The position numbers were made by a program, and so were the translations under genes. Shown piece after piece: positions 1-6,758 of a DNA stretch of 20,165 bases (within the stretch, counting starts at the first letter, position 1; every line of letters starts with the position of its first letter). Under the pieces are notes generated by a model, which saw nothing but the letters and a program-made list of their open reading frames with translations, searched no databases and had not been told where the DNA came from. This stretch comes from CAZSAT01 sp964604675 (GTDB lineage Bacteria; Myxococcota_A; UBA796; CAJQPC01). The stretch is from the NCBI GenBank assembly GCA_964604675.1, contig CAZSAT010000122.1:1-20165 (forward strand), in the 5' to 3' direction.

Positions 1-1
1 C

Positions 2-1000
2 GAGGCCAACGGCCAGACCGAGCTTCACAACCACTACAACGGCATCTACACCGAGAAGGTCGAGCAGACCCAGACCGACACCGTGCTCTTCGTGGCGGCC
101 CTGCCGCTGTCTGCGTTCGGCGTGGCGGAGGGCGCGGTGGGCATGAGCCGGCACATCGCCAAGATGCGCCACCTGAAGCACTCCAGCCGGCTGGTGAACA
201 AGTCCGGCACCCTGCTGAGCCGGGTGCGCTACGCCGACGACGTGGCGGGCTTGGCCGACGACTTCGTGCGGATCGACGGCAAGGGTCTGATCCACCGCCC
301 CACGCCGCTCGAGGACGACTTCGTGAAGGCCTGGCGCGCGAAGTACCCCACCGGGCAGGTCAACGAGGCAGTGGTCCGCCAGCACTTCCGCAACGGCTTC
401 CGCTTCGACGACGCCAAGCGCCTCACCAGGTTCTCCGGCGACGACTACTTCAAGCTGCGGCAGCGCGAGGTCAAGGCGCTGCGCGAGAGCGACCTGTTCA
501 AGAGCGACCTTCGGGCTCGCGGGGTGAGCGACCAGCGGATCCAGTGGATGGAGACGAAGCAGTCGCCGCTGTCGTTCGAGAACCCGAAGCAGTACGAAGC
601 CTTCAAGGCCGACCTGCAGAAGACCCTGAAGCGTGCCGGCCTCGACGACAGCACGGTCACGCTGAAGGGCACCTCGACCACCTTCTACTCGGAGAACCCC
701 GGCAAGCCGCTGGGCCACCACTTCGACGCGAACGCGGGCGAGCTCGCCGACATCGACCTCGGCCTCACGTCGAAGAAGATGGTCGACACCATGGAGGCGG
801 CCGGCCACACCGCCCACCCGAAGATCAAGACCATCTTCAAGACCCGGCACACGGTCTCGGAGTACCCGGAGCTGGCGGAGTTCGCGGCGAAGTGGGAGGG
901 CATCCTGGGCCGCGAGGTCAACTTCGTCGGCCTCACCGACTCCGCGCTGCCGAAGATCGACCCCACCGAGTTCGTGCTCGTGGGAAAGATCGCGAAGTAG
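2..1000 (+). CDS. C-terminal part of a large protein ending in a nucleotidyltransferase-like (polymorphic-toxin type) domain; 5' end outside window
   Basis: The frame is open from the left edge, so the GTG at 83 is probably internal and the true start lies upstream. Counting from that GTG, the last ~120 residues look like a minimal nucleotidyltransferase fold. They have a G-T-S turn (196-198), then L-A-D-I-D-L-G-L with the acidic pair D223/D225, and later G-R-E-V-N-F (276-281). The same order (GS turn, D-x-D strand, GRPVNF-like strand) occurs in toxin domains at the C-termini of Rhs and haemagglutinin-like proteins; that comparison is from memory. The middle (residues 50-180) is charged and mostly helical with no recognised motif, and a hydrophobic Ala/Gly stretch sits at residues 2-20. 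No Rhs core, PAAR or other delivery domain is visible. The next gene is convergent and is not an immunity gene. The reading frame is certain; the toxin function is inferred. Confidence 0.6.
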   Translation, partial: EANGQTELHNHYNGIYTEKVEQTQTDTVLFVAALPLSAFGVAEGAVGMSRHIAKMRHLKHSSRLVNKSGTLLSRVRYADDVAGLADDFVRIDGKGLIHRPTPLEDDFVKAWRAKYPTGQVNEAVVRQHFRNGFRFDDAKRLTRFSGDDYFKLRQREVKALRESDLFKSDLRARGVSDQRIQWMETKQSPLSFENPKQYEAFKADLQKTLKRAGLDDSTVTLKGTSTTFYSENPGKPLGHHFDANAGELADIDLGLTSKKMVDTMEAAGHTAHPKIKTIFKTRHTVSEYPELAEFAAKWEGILGREVNFVGLTDSALPKIDPTEFVLVGKIAK

Positions 1001-1006
1001 CTCGGC

Positions 1007-2665
1007 TCAGCCGACCTTCTCGATCAGCGCTTCGAGCCGGCCCACCTCGCGACGCCACGTGCGGTGGTGGTTCCTGGCGGCCACCTGGGCGCCGAGCCCG
1101 AGGAGCTCGAAGGCCGGGTCCTGCCCGCCGAGCCTGCGGGCGAGGGCGCGGAGCACCGCCCCGCGGAACACACCCAGCGCCTTGAGGTCGCGCAGATCGG
1201 CGCGGCGGACCACGGCCTCGGCCACCTGTTCGCCGGCGGCGCGCAGCAGACCGGCCAGGTCCTGAGGGCCGGTCCTGTCGGTGCGCGGACGCCTCGCGCC
1301 CAGCCGCAGCTCGTCGATCACGCCGTCACGGCTGAGCAGCGCCGCCCGGTCCAGGGCGTTCTCCAGCTCCCGCACGTTGCCTGGCCAGCGGTGCGCCATC
1401 AGCGTGGCCTCGGCAGCCGGCGAGAGGCGAAGGGGCGGGAGGTCGTAGCGCTCGGAGGTGCGCCGGAGCACGTGCTGGGCGAGCAGCGGCACGTCCTCCG
1501 GGCGGTCGCGGAGCGGCGGCAGCTCCGCCACGAACACGGCCAGCCGGTAGTACAGGTCCTCGCGCACCCTTCCGGCGGCGATGGCTTCGAAGGGGTCGGT
1601 GCCCATCGCGGCGACCAGCCTCACGTCGACGGGCTGCGGCGTGTTGCTGCCGAGCCGGGTGACGGTCCTGTCCTGCAGGGCCACCAGCAGCTTCACCTGG
1701 CAGGCGAGCGGCATGCTGTCGAGCTCGTCGAGGAAGAGCGTGCCGCCCTCCGCGGCCTCGAAGCGGCCCTTGCGGCGGGTCTTGGCCCCCGTGTAGGCGC
1801 CGGCCTCGGCACCGAACAGCTCCCCCTCGATGAGGGCCTCCGGGATGGCGCCGCAGTTCACGTGCACGAAGGGGCCGGGGGCGCGGGGGCTCGCTTCGTG
1901 GAGACGCTTGGCGATCAGGCTCTTGCCGGTGCCGGTCTCGCCGGTGAGCAGGACCGAGGCCTCGAACTCCGCGATCCTGCGCAGCTCGGCGAGGGTGGCC
2001 ATCAGCCTGCGCGAGCGCGTGACGACGCCGGGCAGGCCGCTGTCTTCAGGGGCCGCGGCGCGGGCCACGCTGCGGGCGACCAGGGGGAGCCATCCAGTGG
2101 CCGCCGCGATGGCCGCATCGTCGAACACCCCGGGGCGCAGGGCGTTGTCGAGGTAGACGAAGCCGAGCAGCGACTCGTCGGCGATGAGCGGAAAGCAGGC
2201 GACGCTCCGCAGATCGAGGTCGCGCACGGAGCGCGTGGGCACCTCACCCTGGGCGTCGTGCGCGACCACGGCGCGGCGGGTGGTGAGCGCGCGCTCGATG
2301 ATGCTGCGCGACACCTGGGAGGTGGGGTCGTCGAGGTCCTCCCGGCGCACGTGGCGGGCTGCCAGCAGCGTCCAGCCGTCGGCCTCGACCCGACCGACGA
2401 AGCCGCGCGAGGCTTCGACGATCTCCAGCAGGGCGTCGAGCGCCTCCTCCGCGATGGGCTGGGCGCCGTCGGCGGCCGTGACGCGGAGGGTCCTGTCCAG
2501 CAGCAGGCGCAGGCGTGCGGCCTCCGCCTCGGCGGCTGCTGCGGCGCCGGTGGTGGCGCCGATGGCCACGAAGAGCCTCGGCATCAGCCGGCGCGCCTCG
2601 CCGGTTCGGCCGCCGTCGAGGGCGTCTTCCACCCGTCTGGCGACGGCTCGCAGATCCATCTTCAT
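1007..2665 (-). CDS. Sigma-54-dependent transcriptional activator (GAF + AAA+ domain)
   Basis: This is a bacterial enhancer-binding protein that would use ATP hydrolysis to open sigma-54 RNA polymerase promoters. Numbering is from an upstream TTG at 2677. An N-terminal GAF-like sensor domain spans about 75-205. The AAA+ domain has Walker A GETGTGKS (246-253), the sigma-54-contact loop as GAYTGA (293-298, Tyr in place of the usual Phe), Walker B GGTLFLDE (311-318), a VREDLYYRL segment (371-379) and WPGNVRELEN (431-440). I prefer the ATG at 2665 (MKMDLRA) over the TTG; the ATG at 2659 is also possible, and none has a strong ribosome site. The last ~90 residues lack an obvious Fis-type helix-turn-helix, so how it binds DNA is unclear. 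It is divergent from an exported thioredoxin-fold gene whose promoter is a consensus -24/-12 element, which makes that gene the obvious target. The signal sensed by the GAF domain is unknown. Confidence 0.93.
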   Translation of the reverse strand: MKMDLRAVARRVEDALDGGRTGEARRLMPRLFVAIGATTGAAAAAEAEAARLRLLLDRTLRVTAADGAQPIAEEALDALLEIVEASRGFVGRVEADGWTLLAARHVRREDLDDPTSQVSRSIIERALTTRRAVVAHDAQGEVPTRSVRDLDLRSVACFPLIADESLLGFVYLDNALRPGVFDDAAIAAATGWLPLVARSVARAAAPEDSGLPGVVTRSRRLMATLAELRRIAEFEASVLLTGETGTGKSLIAKRLHEASPRAPGPFVHVNCGAIPEALIEGELFGAEAGAYTGAKTRRKGRFEAAEGGTLFLDELDSMPLACQVKLLVALQDRTVTRLGSNTPQPVDVRLVAAMGTDPFEAIAAGRVREDLYYRLAVFVAELPPLRDRPEDVPLLAQHVLRRTSERYDLPPLRLSPAAEATLMAHRWPGNVRELENALDRAALLSRDGVIDELRLGARRPRTDRTGPQDLAGLLRAAGEQVAEAVVRRADLRDLKALGVFRGAVLRALARRLGGQDPAFELLGLGAQVAARNHHRTWRREVGRLEALIEKVG

Positions 2666-2669
2666 ATTA

Positions 2670-2703
2670 TGACGCAAGAGTCAGACAATGAGTCGCGTGA
2701 GTC
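2670..2703. promoter_or_regulatory. Candidate upstream activating sites for the sigma-54 activator
   Basis: This short stretch, less GC-rich than its surroundings, lies between the activator start and the -24/-12 promoter. It holds three GAGTC copies (2678-2682, 2690-2694, 2699-2703), the last two within direct TGAGTCG repeats spaced 9 bp apart. It also holds an imperfect palindrome TGACnCnnGnGTCA at 2670-2683, and TGACGC recurs at 2710-2715. Its position about 45-75 bp upstream of the promoter suits enhancer-type sites, and it also abuts the activator start, so autoregulation is possible. Binding is inferred only from repetition and position. Confidence 0.4.
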
Positions 2704-2744
2704 GAAATTTGACGCTTCGAGCTCCCAGACCCGCTCCAGGAGGG

Positions 2745-2761
2745 TTGGCACGCACCTTGCT
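2745..2761 (+). promoter_or_regulatory. Sigma-54 (-24/-12) promoter
   Basis: The sequence TTGGCACGCACCTTGCT matches the sigma-54 consensus TTGGCACG-N4-TTGCT without mismatch. The invariant GG and GC dinucleotides are separated by the required 10 bp. Transcription would start near 2772, giving a leader of about 23 nt with a TGGAG ribosome site before the ATG at 2795. The adjacent divergent gene encodes a sigma-54 activator, which reinforces the call. Confidence 0.9.
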
Positions 2762-2794
2762 TCAGTCGAGGGTGCCCCCCCCCTGGAGTCCCCT

Positions 2795-3250
2795 ATGACC
2801 CGCCTCGCCATCACCGTCGCCATCGCCTTCTCCGCCCTCGCCGCCGCGCCTGCCCGGGCCGGGGACCTCCGCACCGTGGACGGTGAGCGCGTCGACATGG
2901 ACAGCCCGGCCCTGCTGGTCTTCTGGTCCCTGGAAGACGGCGAGATCGGCCTGCGCCACGCCGCCCACCTCGCGGACTCCGGAGCGCGCGTGGTGGCGGT
3001 CAACACCGACGATGCCTCCCGCAAGAGTGAGGTCCGGGCCTTCGCCGTGGTGCGCGCGCCGCAGGTCGACGTGGTCAACGACGCCGGCGCACGCCTGCAG
3101 CGGCAGGTGCGCGCTTCCGACAACGACGCGGTGGTCATCGGGACCGACGGCGCCGTGGTCTGGCGCACGAACCAGCTCGAGCGGAACACCGCGCAGGCGC
3201 TGACCATCGCGTCGATGCACGGTGCCACTGCGGCCGTCGCGGGGCGCTGA
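2795..3250 (+). CDS. Exported thioredoxin-fold protein lacking the CxxC motif
   Basis: This 151-residue protein starts at an ATG with TGGAG 8 nt upstream. Residues 1-22 form a signal peptide ending in A-R-A before Gly-Asp, so it is probably periplasmic. The mature part reads like a small TlpA/thioredoxin-type domain: a strand LLVFWSLED (40-48), a helix, VVAVNTDD (66-73), then a strand with DAVVIGTDGAVVWR (111-124), resembling the 'fLIDpdGkvv' strand of redoxins. Where TlpA has W-C-x-x-C this protein has W-S-L-E (44-47), and there is no cysteine at all, so disulfide chemistry is excluded. A chaperone, binding or signalling role is possible. Expression is predicted to depend strictly on sigma-54 and the divergent activator. 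The exported small protein is secure; the fold assignment is moderate and the function unknown. Confidence 0.8.
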   Translation: MTRLAITVAIAFSALAAAPARAGDLRTVDGERVDMDSPALLVFWSLEDGEIGLRHAAHLADSGARVVAVNTDDASRKSEVRAFAVVRAPQVDVVNDAGARLQRQVRASDNDAVVIGTDGAVVWRTNQLERNTAQALTIASMHGATAAVAGR

Positions 3251-3340
3251 GCAGGCTGCGGGCGCGATGACCCAGAGCCGGCGGGCGAGCCATCGGCCGT
3301 CAGCGATCCGTGGTCAGGAAGCGCAAGCCGAGGAGTGGCT

Positions 3341-3472
3341 GTGAAGGACTTCCGGAGGCTGCAGGTCTGGCACGAGGCTGACGAGTCAGGTCCGTCGGGC
3401 GAGCGTCTCCATCTCGGCCAACGCTCGCCGAAGCGAATGCTGGCCTCCTTCCTCGGAAGAGCTGCGCGCTGA
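3341..3472 (+). pseudogene. Remnant of a four-helix-bundle (S23 / 23S rRNA intervening-sequence) protein gene
   Basis: A 43-codon frame begins at a GTG preceded by GAGG and translates as (M)KDFRRLQVWHEA, the hallmark N-terminus of the S23/four-helix-bundle family (usual form D-F-R-x-L-x-V-W-x-x-A). It ends with PKRMLASFLGRAAR, closely resembling the family's C-terminal helix (E-V-K-R-M-L-A-S-L). Family members are about 115-125 residues. Here the two ends are joined by only ~16 unrelated-looking residues, so the central part appears deleted while the frame stayed open. Both family comparisons are from memory. The remaining bases of the 3251-3547 gap hold no other gene I can support. Confidence 0.65.
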
Positions 3473-3547
3473 CAGCTGACAGCCGACCGCTACGCGCCGT
3501 CTTCGACGGATCGCGCCCGCAGGCTACGGTGGCTCTCTGGAGGCTCC

Positions 3548-4597
3548 ATGTTGCTCGTCCTGCTCGCGTGCAGCGGCCCGTCGTCCGAGACGGCGGCCCC
3601 CGACAGCACGCCGCCCGGCGGCGGGGACGCCACGGCGCCCGCCGACACCTCGGGCGCGAACGACAGCTCGCCTCCCGCCGACACCTCGCCCCCTGGGGAC
3701 ACCGCCCCGCCCGAGGACACGGCGCCGCCCTACAGCGCGCCCACCGCCTACGCCTTCTCCCACCACATCGGCGCGCAGGGCACCGGCGACGGGGAGCTCA
3801 CGCGGCCCTACTCGGTGGCCGTGCACGGCACCACGCTCTGGGTGCTCGACACCGAGAACTCCCGCCTGGCCACCTTCGCCTTCGACGGCACCTGGCTGGG
3901 CAACCACGGTGGCGCGGGCACCTCCGACGGGCAGCTCGCCACCCCGAAGGGCTTCGGCATCCACCCGGACGGGCGGGTCTACGTGGCCGACTGGGACAAC
4001 CACCGGATGCAGGTCTTCGATTAGGAGGGCACCTGGCTGGCGACCTGGGGCGAGGCCGGGACCGGAGAGGGGCAGTTCGACCAGCCCTACGGCGTGGCCT
4101 TCGACGACGAGGGGCAGGTCTACGTGACCGAGTACGGCAACGACCGGGTGCAGGTGTTCACCGACGAGGGCGTGTTCGTGCGAACCTGGGGTTCCGAGGG
4201 AGCGGGCGAGGGCCAGTTCGACAACCCGTCGGGCATCGCGGTGCACGGCGACCAGGTCTTCGTGGCCGATGTGCGCAACGAGCGCATCCACCGCTTCGAT
4301 CGCGAAGGCGCGTTCCAGCTGGCCTGGGGCGGCGAGGGTCCGAAGGCGGGCATGGTCAACGACCTGCACCAGCTTGCCTTCGACCGCGGTGGCACCCTGT
4401 TCGGCGCCGAGCAGTTCAACCACCGCATCCAGAGCTGGACGCGTGATGGCGAGAGCGTGGCCGTGTTCGGCAGCCGCGGCCCGGGGGACGGCCAGCTCAC
4501 CGAGCCCTTCGGCGTGACCGTGGCCGACGACGGCACGGTGTACGTGGCCGACACGGTGAACGGAAGGGTCAGCGTGTGGGTGCCCGCCTCGCCGTGA
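3548..4597 (+). pseudogene. NHL-repeat beta-propeller lipoprotein interrupted by an in-frame TAG
   Basis: The gene starts at an ATG preceded by GGAGG. A very short signal (MLLVLLAC) ends in a lipobox with Cys8, followed by a Thr/Asp/Pro-rich linker with repeated D-T-A-P-P units to about residue 62. Six NHL-type repeats of ~47 residues follow, each with a G-x-G-x-G-[QE]-[LF] segment, a P-x-G-[VI]-A strand, a D-x-x-N-x-R-[VIL] turn and a terminal W-G, as expected for a six-bladed propeller on the outer or inner membrane surface. One TAG at 4022-4024 stops translation inside repeat 2, between M-Q-V-F-D and E-G-T-W-L-A. Reading through gives perfectly continuous repeats, so the frame is otherwise intact. 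A GAG-to-TAG change is the simplest cause. Restart at the ATG at 4094 would give a product without a signal peptide. It is either a recent pseudogene or a sequence error. Confidence 0.85.
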
Positions 4598-4628
4598 GCC
4601 GGGTAGAGGAGCCCACGAGGAGGTCGAC

Positions 4629-5645
4629 GTGGAGCTTCGGAACCTGGGTGCCAGCGGACTGAAGGTCTCGCCCCTCTGCTTTGGCGCGATGACCTTCGGC
4701 GAACCCGACGACACCAGCTTCATGCACCAGGTGGCGAGCGCGGAGGCGGTGGTCTCCGAGATGCTCGAGACCGCCCTGGCCGCGGGGGTCAACTTCATCG
4801 ACACCGCGGATGTGTACGGCCAGGACGGCCTGAGCGAGCGGGTGCTGGGGCGCTGGTTCGCCGAGACCGGTCGCCGCGACGAGGTGGTGCTCGCCACCAA
4901 GTTCCGCTTTCCGATGCCCTACGGCAAGGGCGCGAGCCGCCGCCACATCGTGAAGGCCTGCGAGGAGAGCCTCCGCCGCCTCGGCACCGACCGGATCGAT
5001 CTCTACCAGGTGCACATGCAGGACAGCGGCACGCCGGAGGAGGAGACGCTCCGTGCGCTCGACGACCTCGTGCGCGCGGGCAAGGTGCTCTACGTCGGCG
5101 TGTCGAACTATGCCGCGTACCGGCTCGTGGACGCCCTGTGGACCTCCCGGCACGCGGGGCTCAACCGCTACGTGTCCGCGCAGATGCAGTACAGCCTGCT
5201 CGAGCGGTCGATCGAGCGGGAGCACGTGCCCGTGTGCCGCGACTTCGGGGTGGGCATCCTCCCCTGGTCACCGCTCGCTCGCGGCTTCCTCACGGGCAAG
5301 TACCGCAAGGATCAGCCGCCTCCCGAGGGCGGCCGCCTCACCCGCTGGAAGCGCTTCCTCGAGAAGGCCGACACCCCCCGGAGCTGGGCGGTGTTGGCCG
5401 CCATGGACACGGTGGTCGAGGAGACCGGCGCCAGCCATGCCTCGGTGGCCTTGGCCTGGCTCCTCGCGCAGCCCTGCGTGACGAGCGTGATCTTCGGCGC
5501 CCGCACGGTCGCCCAGGTCGAGGCCAACCTCGCGGCTGCGGAGCTCTCGCTCTCCGCGGATCAGCTGGAGCGGCTCGACCAGGCCAGCCGCCTGAGCGTG
5601 GGCTACCCCTACGACTTCCTGCGCTCGGTGGACGGGCGCTGGTAG
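4629..5645 (+). CDS. Aldo/keto reductase
   Basis: This 338-residue NADPH-dependent oxidoreductase of the aldo/keto reductase superfamily is full length. It starts at GTG with AGGAGG upstream. The N-terminus M-E-L-R-N-L-G-x-S-G-L-K-V-S-P-L-C-F-G is typical. The catalytic tetrad can be placed as D58 and Y63 in F-I-D-T-A-D-V-Y-G, K91 in A-T-K-F and H129 in Y-Q-V-H-M. The cofactor segment near the C-terminus (S-V-I-F-G-A-R-T, then Q-V-E-A-N) is present. It lacks a signal peptide, so it is cytoplasmic. It follows the broken NHL gene by 31 bp but no functional link is apparent, and its 3' end is convergent with the next gene with only 3 bp between them. The substrate cannot be predicted; such enzymes reduce diverse aldehydes and ketones. 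Confidence 0.95.
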   Translation: MELRNLGASGLKVSPLCFGAMTFGEPDDTSFMHQVASAEAVVSEMLETALAAGVNFIDTADVYGQDGLSERVLGRWFAETGRRDEVVLATKFRFPMPYGKGASRRHIVKACEESLRRLGTDRIDLYQVHMQDSGTPEEETLRALDDLVRAGKVLYVGVSNYAAYRLVDALWTSRHAGLNRYVSAQMQYSLLERSIEREHVPVCRDFGVGILPWSPLARGFLTGKYRKDQPPPEGGRLTRWKRFLEKADTPRSWAVLAAMDTVVEETGASHASVALAWLLAQPCVTSVIFGARTVAQVEANLAAAELSLSADQLERLDQASRLSVGYPYDFLRSVDGRW

Positions 5646-5648
5646 CGA

Positions 5649-6059
5649 TCAGCGGACGCCGATCACCTTGCCGCTCGACTTCGCCGCCTTGAGCGCCGCC
5701 TTGTGCGCGTCCTCGGCGTAGCGAGCCTCGACCTCGACCTCGATGGTCACCGTGAAGGGTCGCGGTGCGGCGTCGGCTTCGAAGCGTGCGGTGAGGTCGG
5801 CGTCGAGCGGGCTGTCGACCTTGCCCATGGCCATGCCTTCGCTGTGCACCCCGAAGACCTTGCGGGCTGCGATCTGCACGCCCGGAAGCCAGGTCCCTTC
5901 GAGCGCGATCCCAGCCACGTCGCCCACCTCGTAGGTGTTGGTCAGGTTGGCCACGATGGTGCGGCTGCCCAACGCGGGGCTCTCGAAGCGGTAGATGAAG
6001 AGCTGGTCGGTCTCTGTGTGGGCGGTCTTCTCGACCACCTTCATGGCGTGCACGGGCAT
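5649..6059 (-). CDS. Stand-alone tRNA-binding-domain (EMAPII/Arc1p-type OB fold) protein
   Basis: This 136-residue protein has a GAGGAGGT ribosome site just before its ATG. Residues 7-85 follow the tRNA-binding OB-fold found in CsaA and at the end of MetRS and PheRS-beta. H-T-E-T-D-Q-L (14-20) corresponds to the usual H-P-x-A-D-x-L, T-I-V-A-N-L (34-39) to R-x-I-V-x-x-L, and V-F-G-V-H-S-E-G-M (68-76) to the conserved G-V-x-S-E-G-M. After residue 90 there is a ~45-residue extension with an alternating E-V-E-V-E-A strand and a Lys/Ala helix, which I do not recognise. It is the last gene of a leftward run. The likely role is cytoplasmic tRNA or structured-RNA binding. The domain call rests on three aligned motifs; the function of the extension is unknown. 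Confidence 0.75.
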   Translation of the reverse strand: MPVHAMKVVEKTAHTETDQLFIYRFESPALGSRTIVANLTNTYEVGDVAGIALEGTWLPGVQIAARKVFGVHSEGMAMGKVDSPLDADLTARFEADAAPRPFTVTIEVEVEARYAEDAHKAALKAAKSSGKVIGVR

Positions 6060-6098
6060 GGGGACCTCCTCGTACGGGGGCCGCCGACTAACCGGTCT

Positions 6099-6115
6099 GG
6101 GGCTTCGAAGACCCC
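6099..6115 (-). terminator. Weak candidate hairpin between two leftward genes
   Basis: GGGG pairs with CCCC around a CTTCGAAG core with a one-base bulge, 8 bp after the stop of the acidic protein gene. No T-run follows, so factor-independent termination is doubtful. Confidence 0.3.
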
Positions 6116-6123
6116 CGGGGCTA

Positions 6124-6720
6124 TCAGGCCGCTGTGTCCACGGTCGAGGGGGGCAGGCCGCTGTCCACCGCCGCGTGGGTGTACGCGCTGATCGCCACCT
6201 GAGGCGGATCCTCGCGCTGCGCGGTCGACGAGGTGAGCTCTTCGATCAGGCCCTCGAAGATCTCTCGGAGCTCGTCGGCCAGAGGAGGCGGGATCTCCAC
6301 CGCGATCTGGTCGGCCACCTGTTCGGCGATCGACGCCATGCCCGCGGCCAGGTCGTCGCCGCTCGGGCGGCTCTCGAGCAGGGCCGAGGTCTCCGCTGTG
6401 AGCTGGTCGCGGATCTCGCTCATGCGCGCAACCTGCTCGTCGGTCAGGTCCATCGACGTCATCGCCTCGTCCATCGCGCGGGCACCTGCACCAGCGAGAT
6501 CGTCGGCGATCGCCTTGGGGCTGCGCGGGAAGTCGGCTTCGCCCGGTGCGGATCCGAAGGTCTGCGAGAGCACCTCGAAGGCGCGTTCGCTGTAGTGATC
6601 GGTGTCGAGCTTGGCGCGCACGCCGTGGGCCGGGCGCTCGGGCTCGGTGGTGCGGGAGGGATCGGCGCTGCCGCGACCAGGGACCGCCGGCGAGAGCGGT
6701 GGGGTGCTTCCGATGTCCAT
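6124..6720 (-). CDS. Acidic hypothetical protein
   Basis: I do not recognise this 198-residue protein. It has no signal peptide, membrane segment or cysteine cluster. The first ~40 residues are Pro/Ser/Arg-rich and probably disordered. Residues 40-180 are rich in Ala, Glu, Asp and Leu with helix-like periodicity, including A-G-M-A-S-I-A-E-Q-V-A-D-Q-I-A and L-A-D-E-L-R-E-I-F-E-G-L-I-E-E-L, which suggests an all-helical, possibly oligomerising domain. Third codon positions are strongly G/C on this strand, supporting real coding. The ATG at 6720 has AAGGA 7 nt upstream. It lies 38 bp downstream of the cytochrome gene and 64 bp upstream of the tRNA-binding-domain gene, all leftward, so it could share their transcript. 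Confidence 0.75.
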   Translation of the reverse strand: MDIGSTPPLSPAVPGRGSADPSRTTEPERPAHGVRAKLDTDHYSERAFEVLSQTFGSAPGEADFPRSPKAIADDLAGAGARAMDEAMTSMDLTDEQVARMSEIRDQLTAETSALLESRPSGDDLAAGMASIAEQVADQIAVEIPPPLADELREIFEGLIEELTSSTAQREDPPQVAISAYTHAAVDSGLPPSTVDTAA

Positions 6721-6758
6721 GAGGAGGTCCTTGGGGAGGGCTCACGGTGCCCTTCGGA

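Noticed and set aside
1064..3250. A 728-codon rightward frame spanning the activator and the small exported protein gene
   Set aside because: Its first two thirds lie antisense to the sigma-54 activator, whose motifs are unambiguous. Only the last 151 codons, from the ATG at 2795, form a real gene.
3367..3382. A second TGGCACG-like half site inside the S23 remnant
   Set aside because: It has no TTGCW element at the required spacing, so it is not a sigma-54 promoter.
4022..4024. Recoding of the TAG in the NHL lipoprotein (for example pyrrolysine)
   Set aside because: The position is a variable propeller loop with no functional demand, no downstream structure stands out, and one substitution from GAG explains it.
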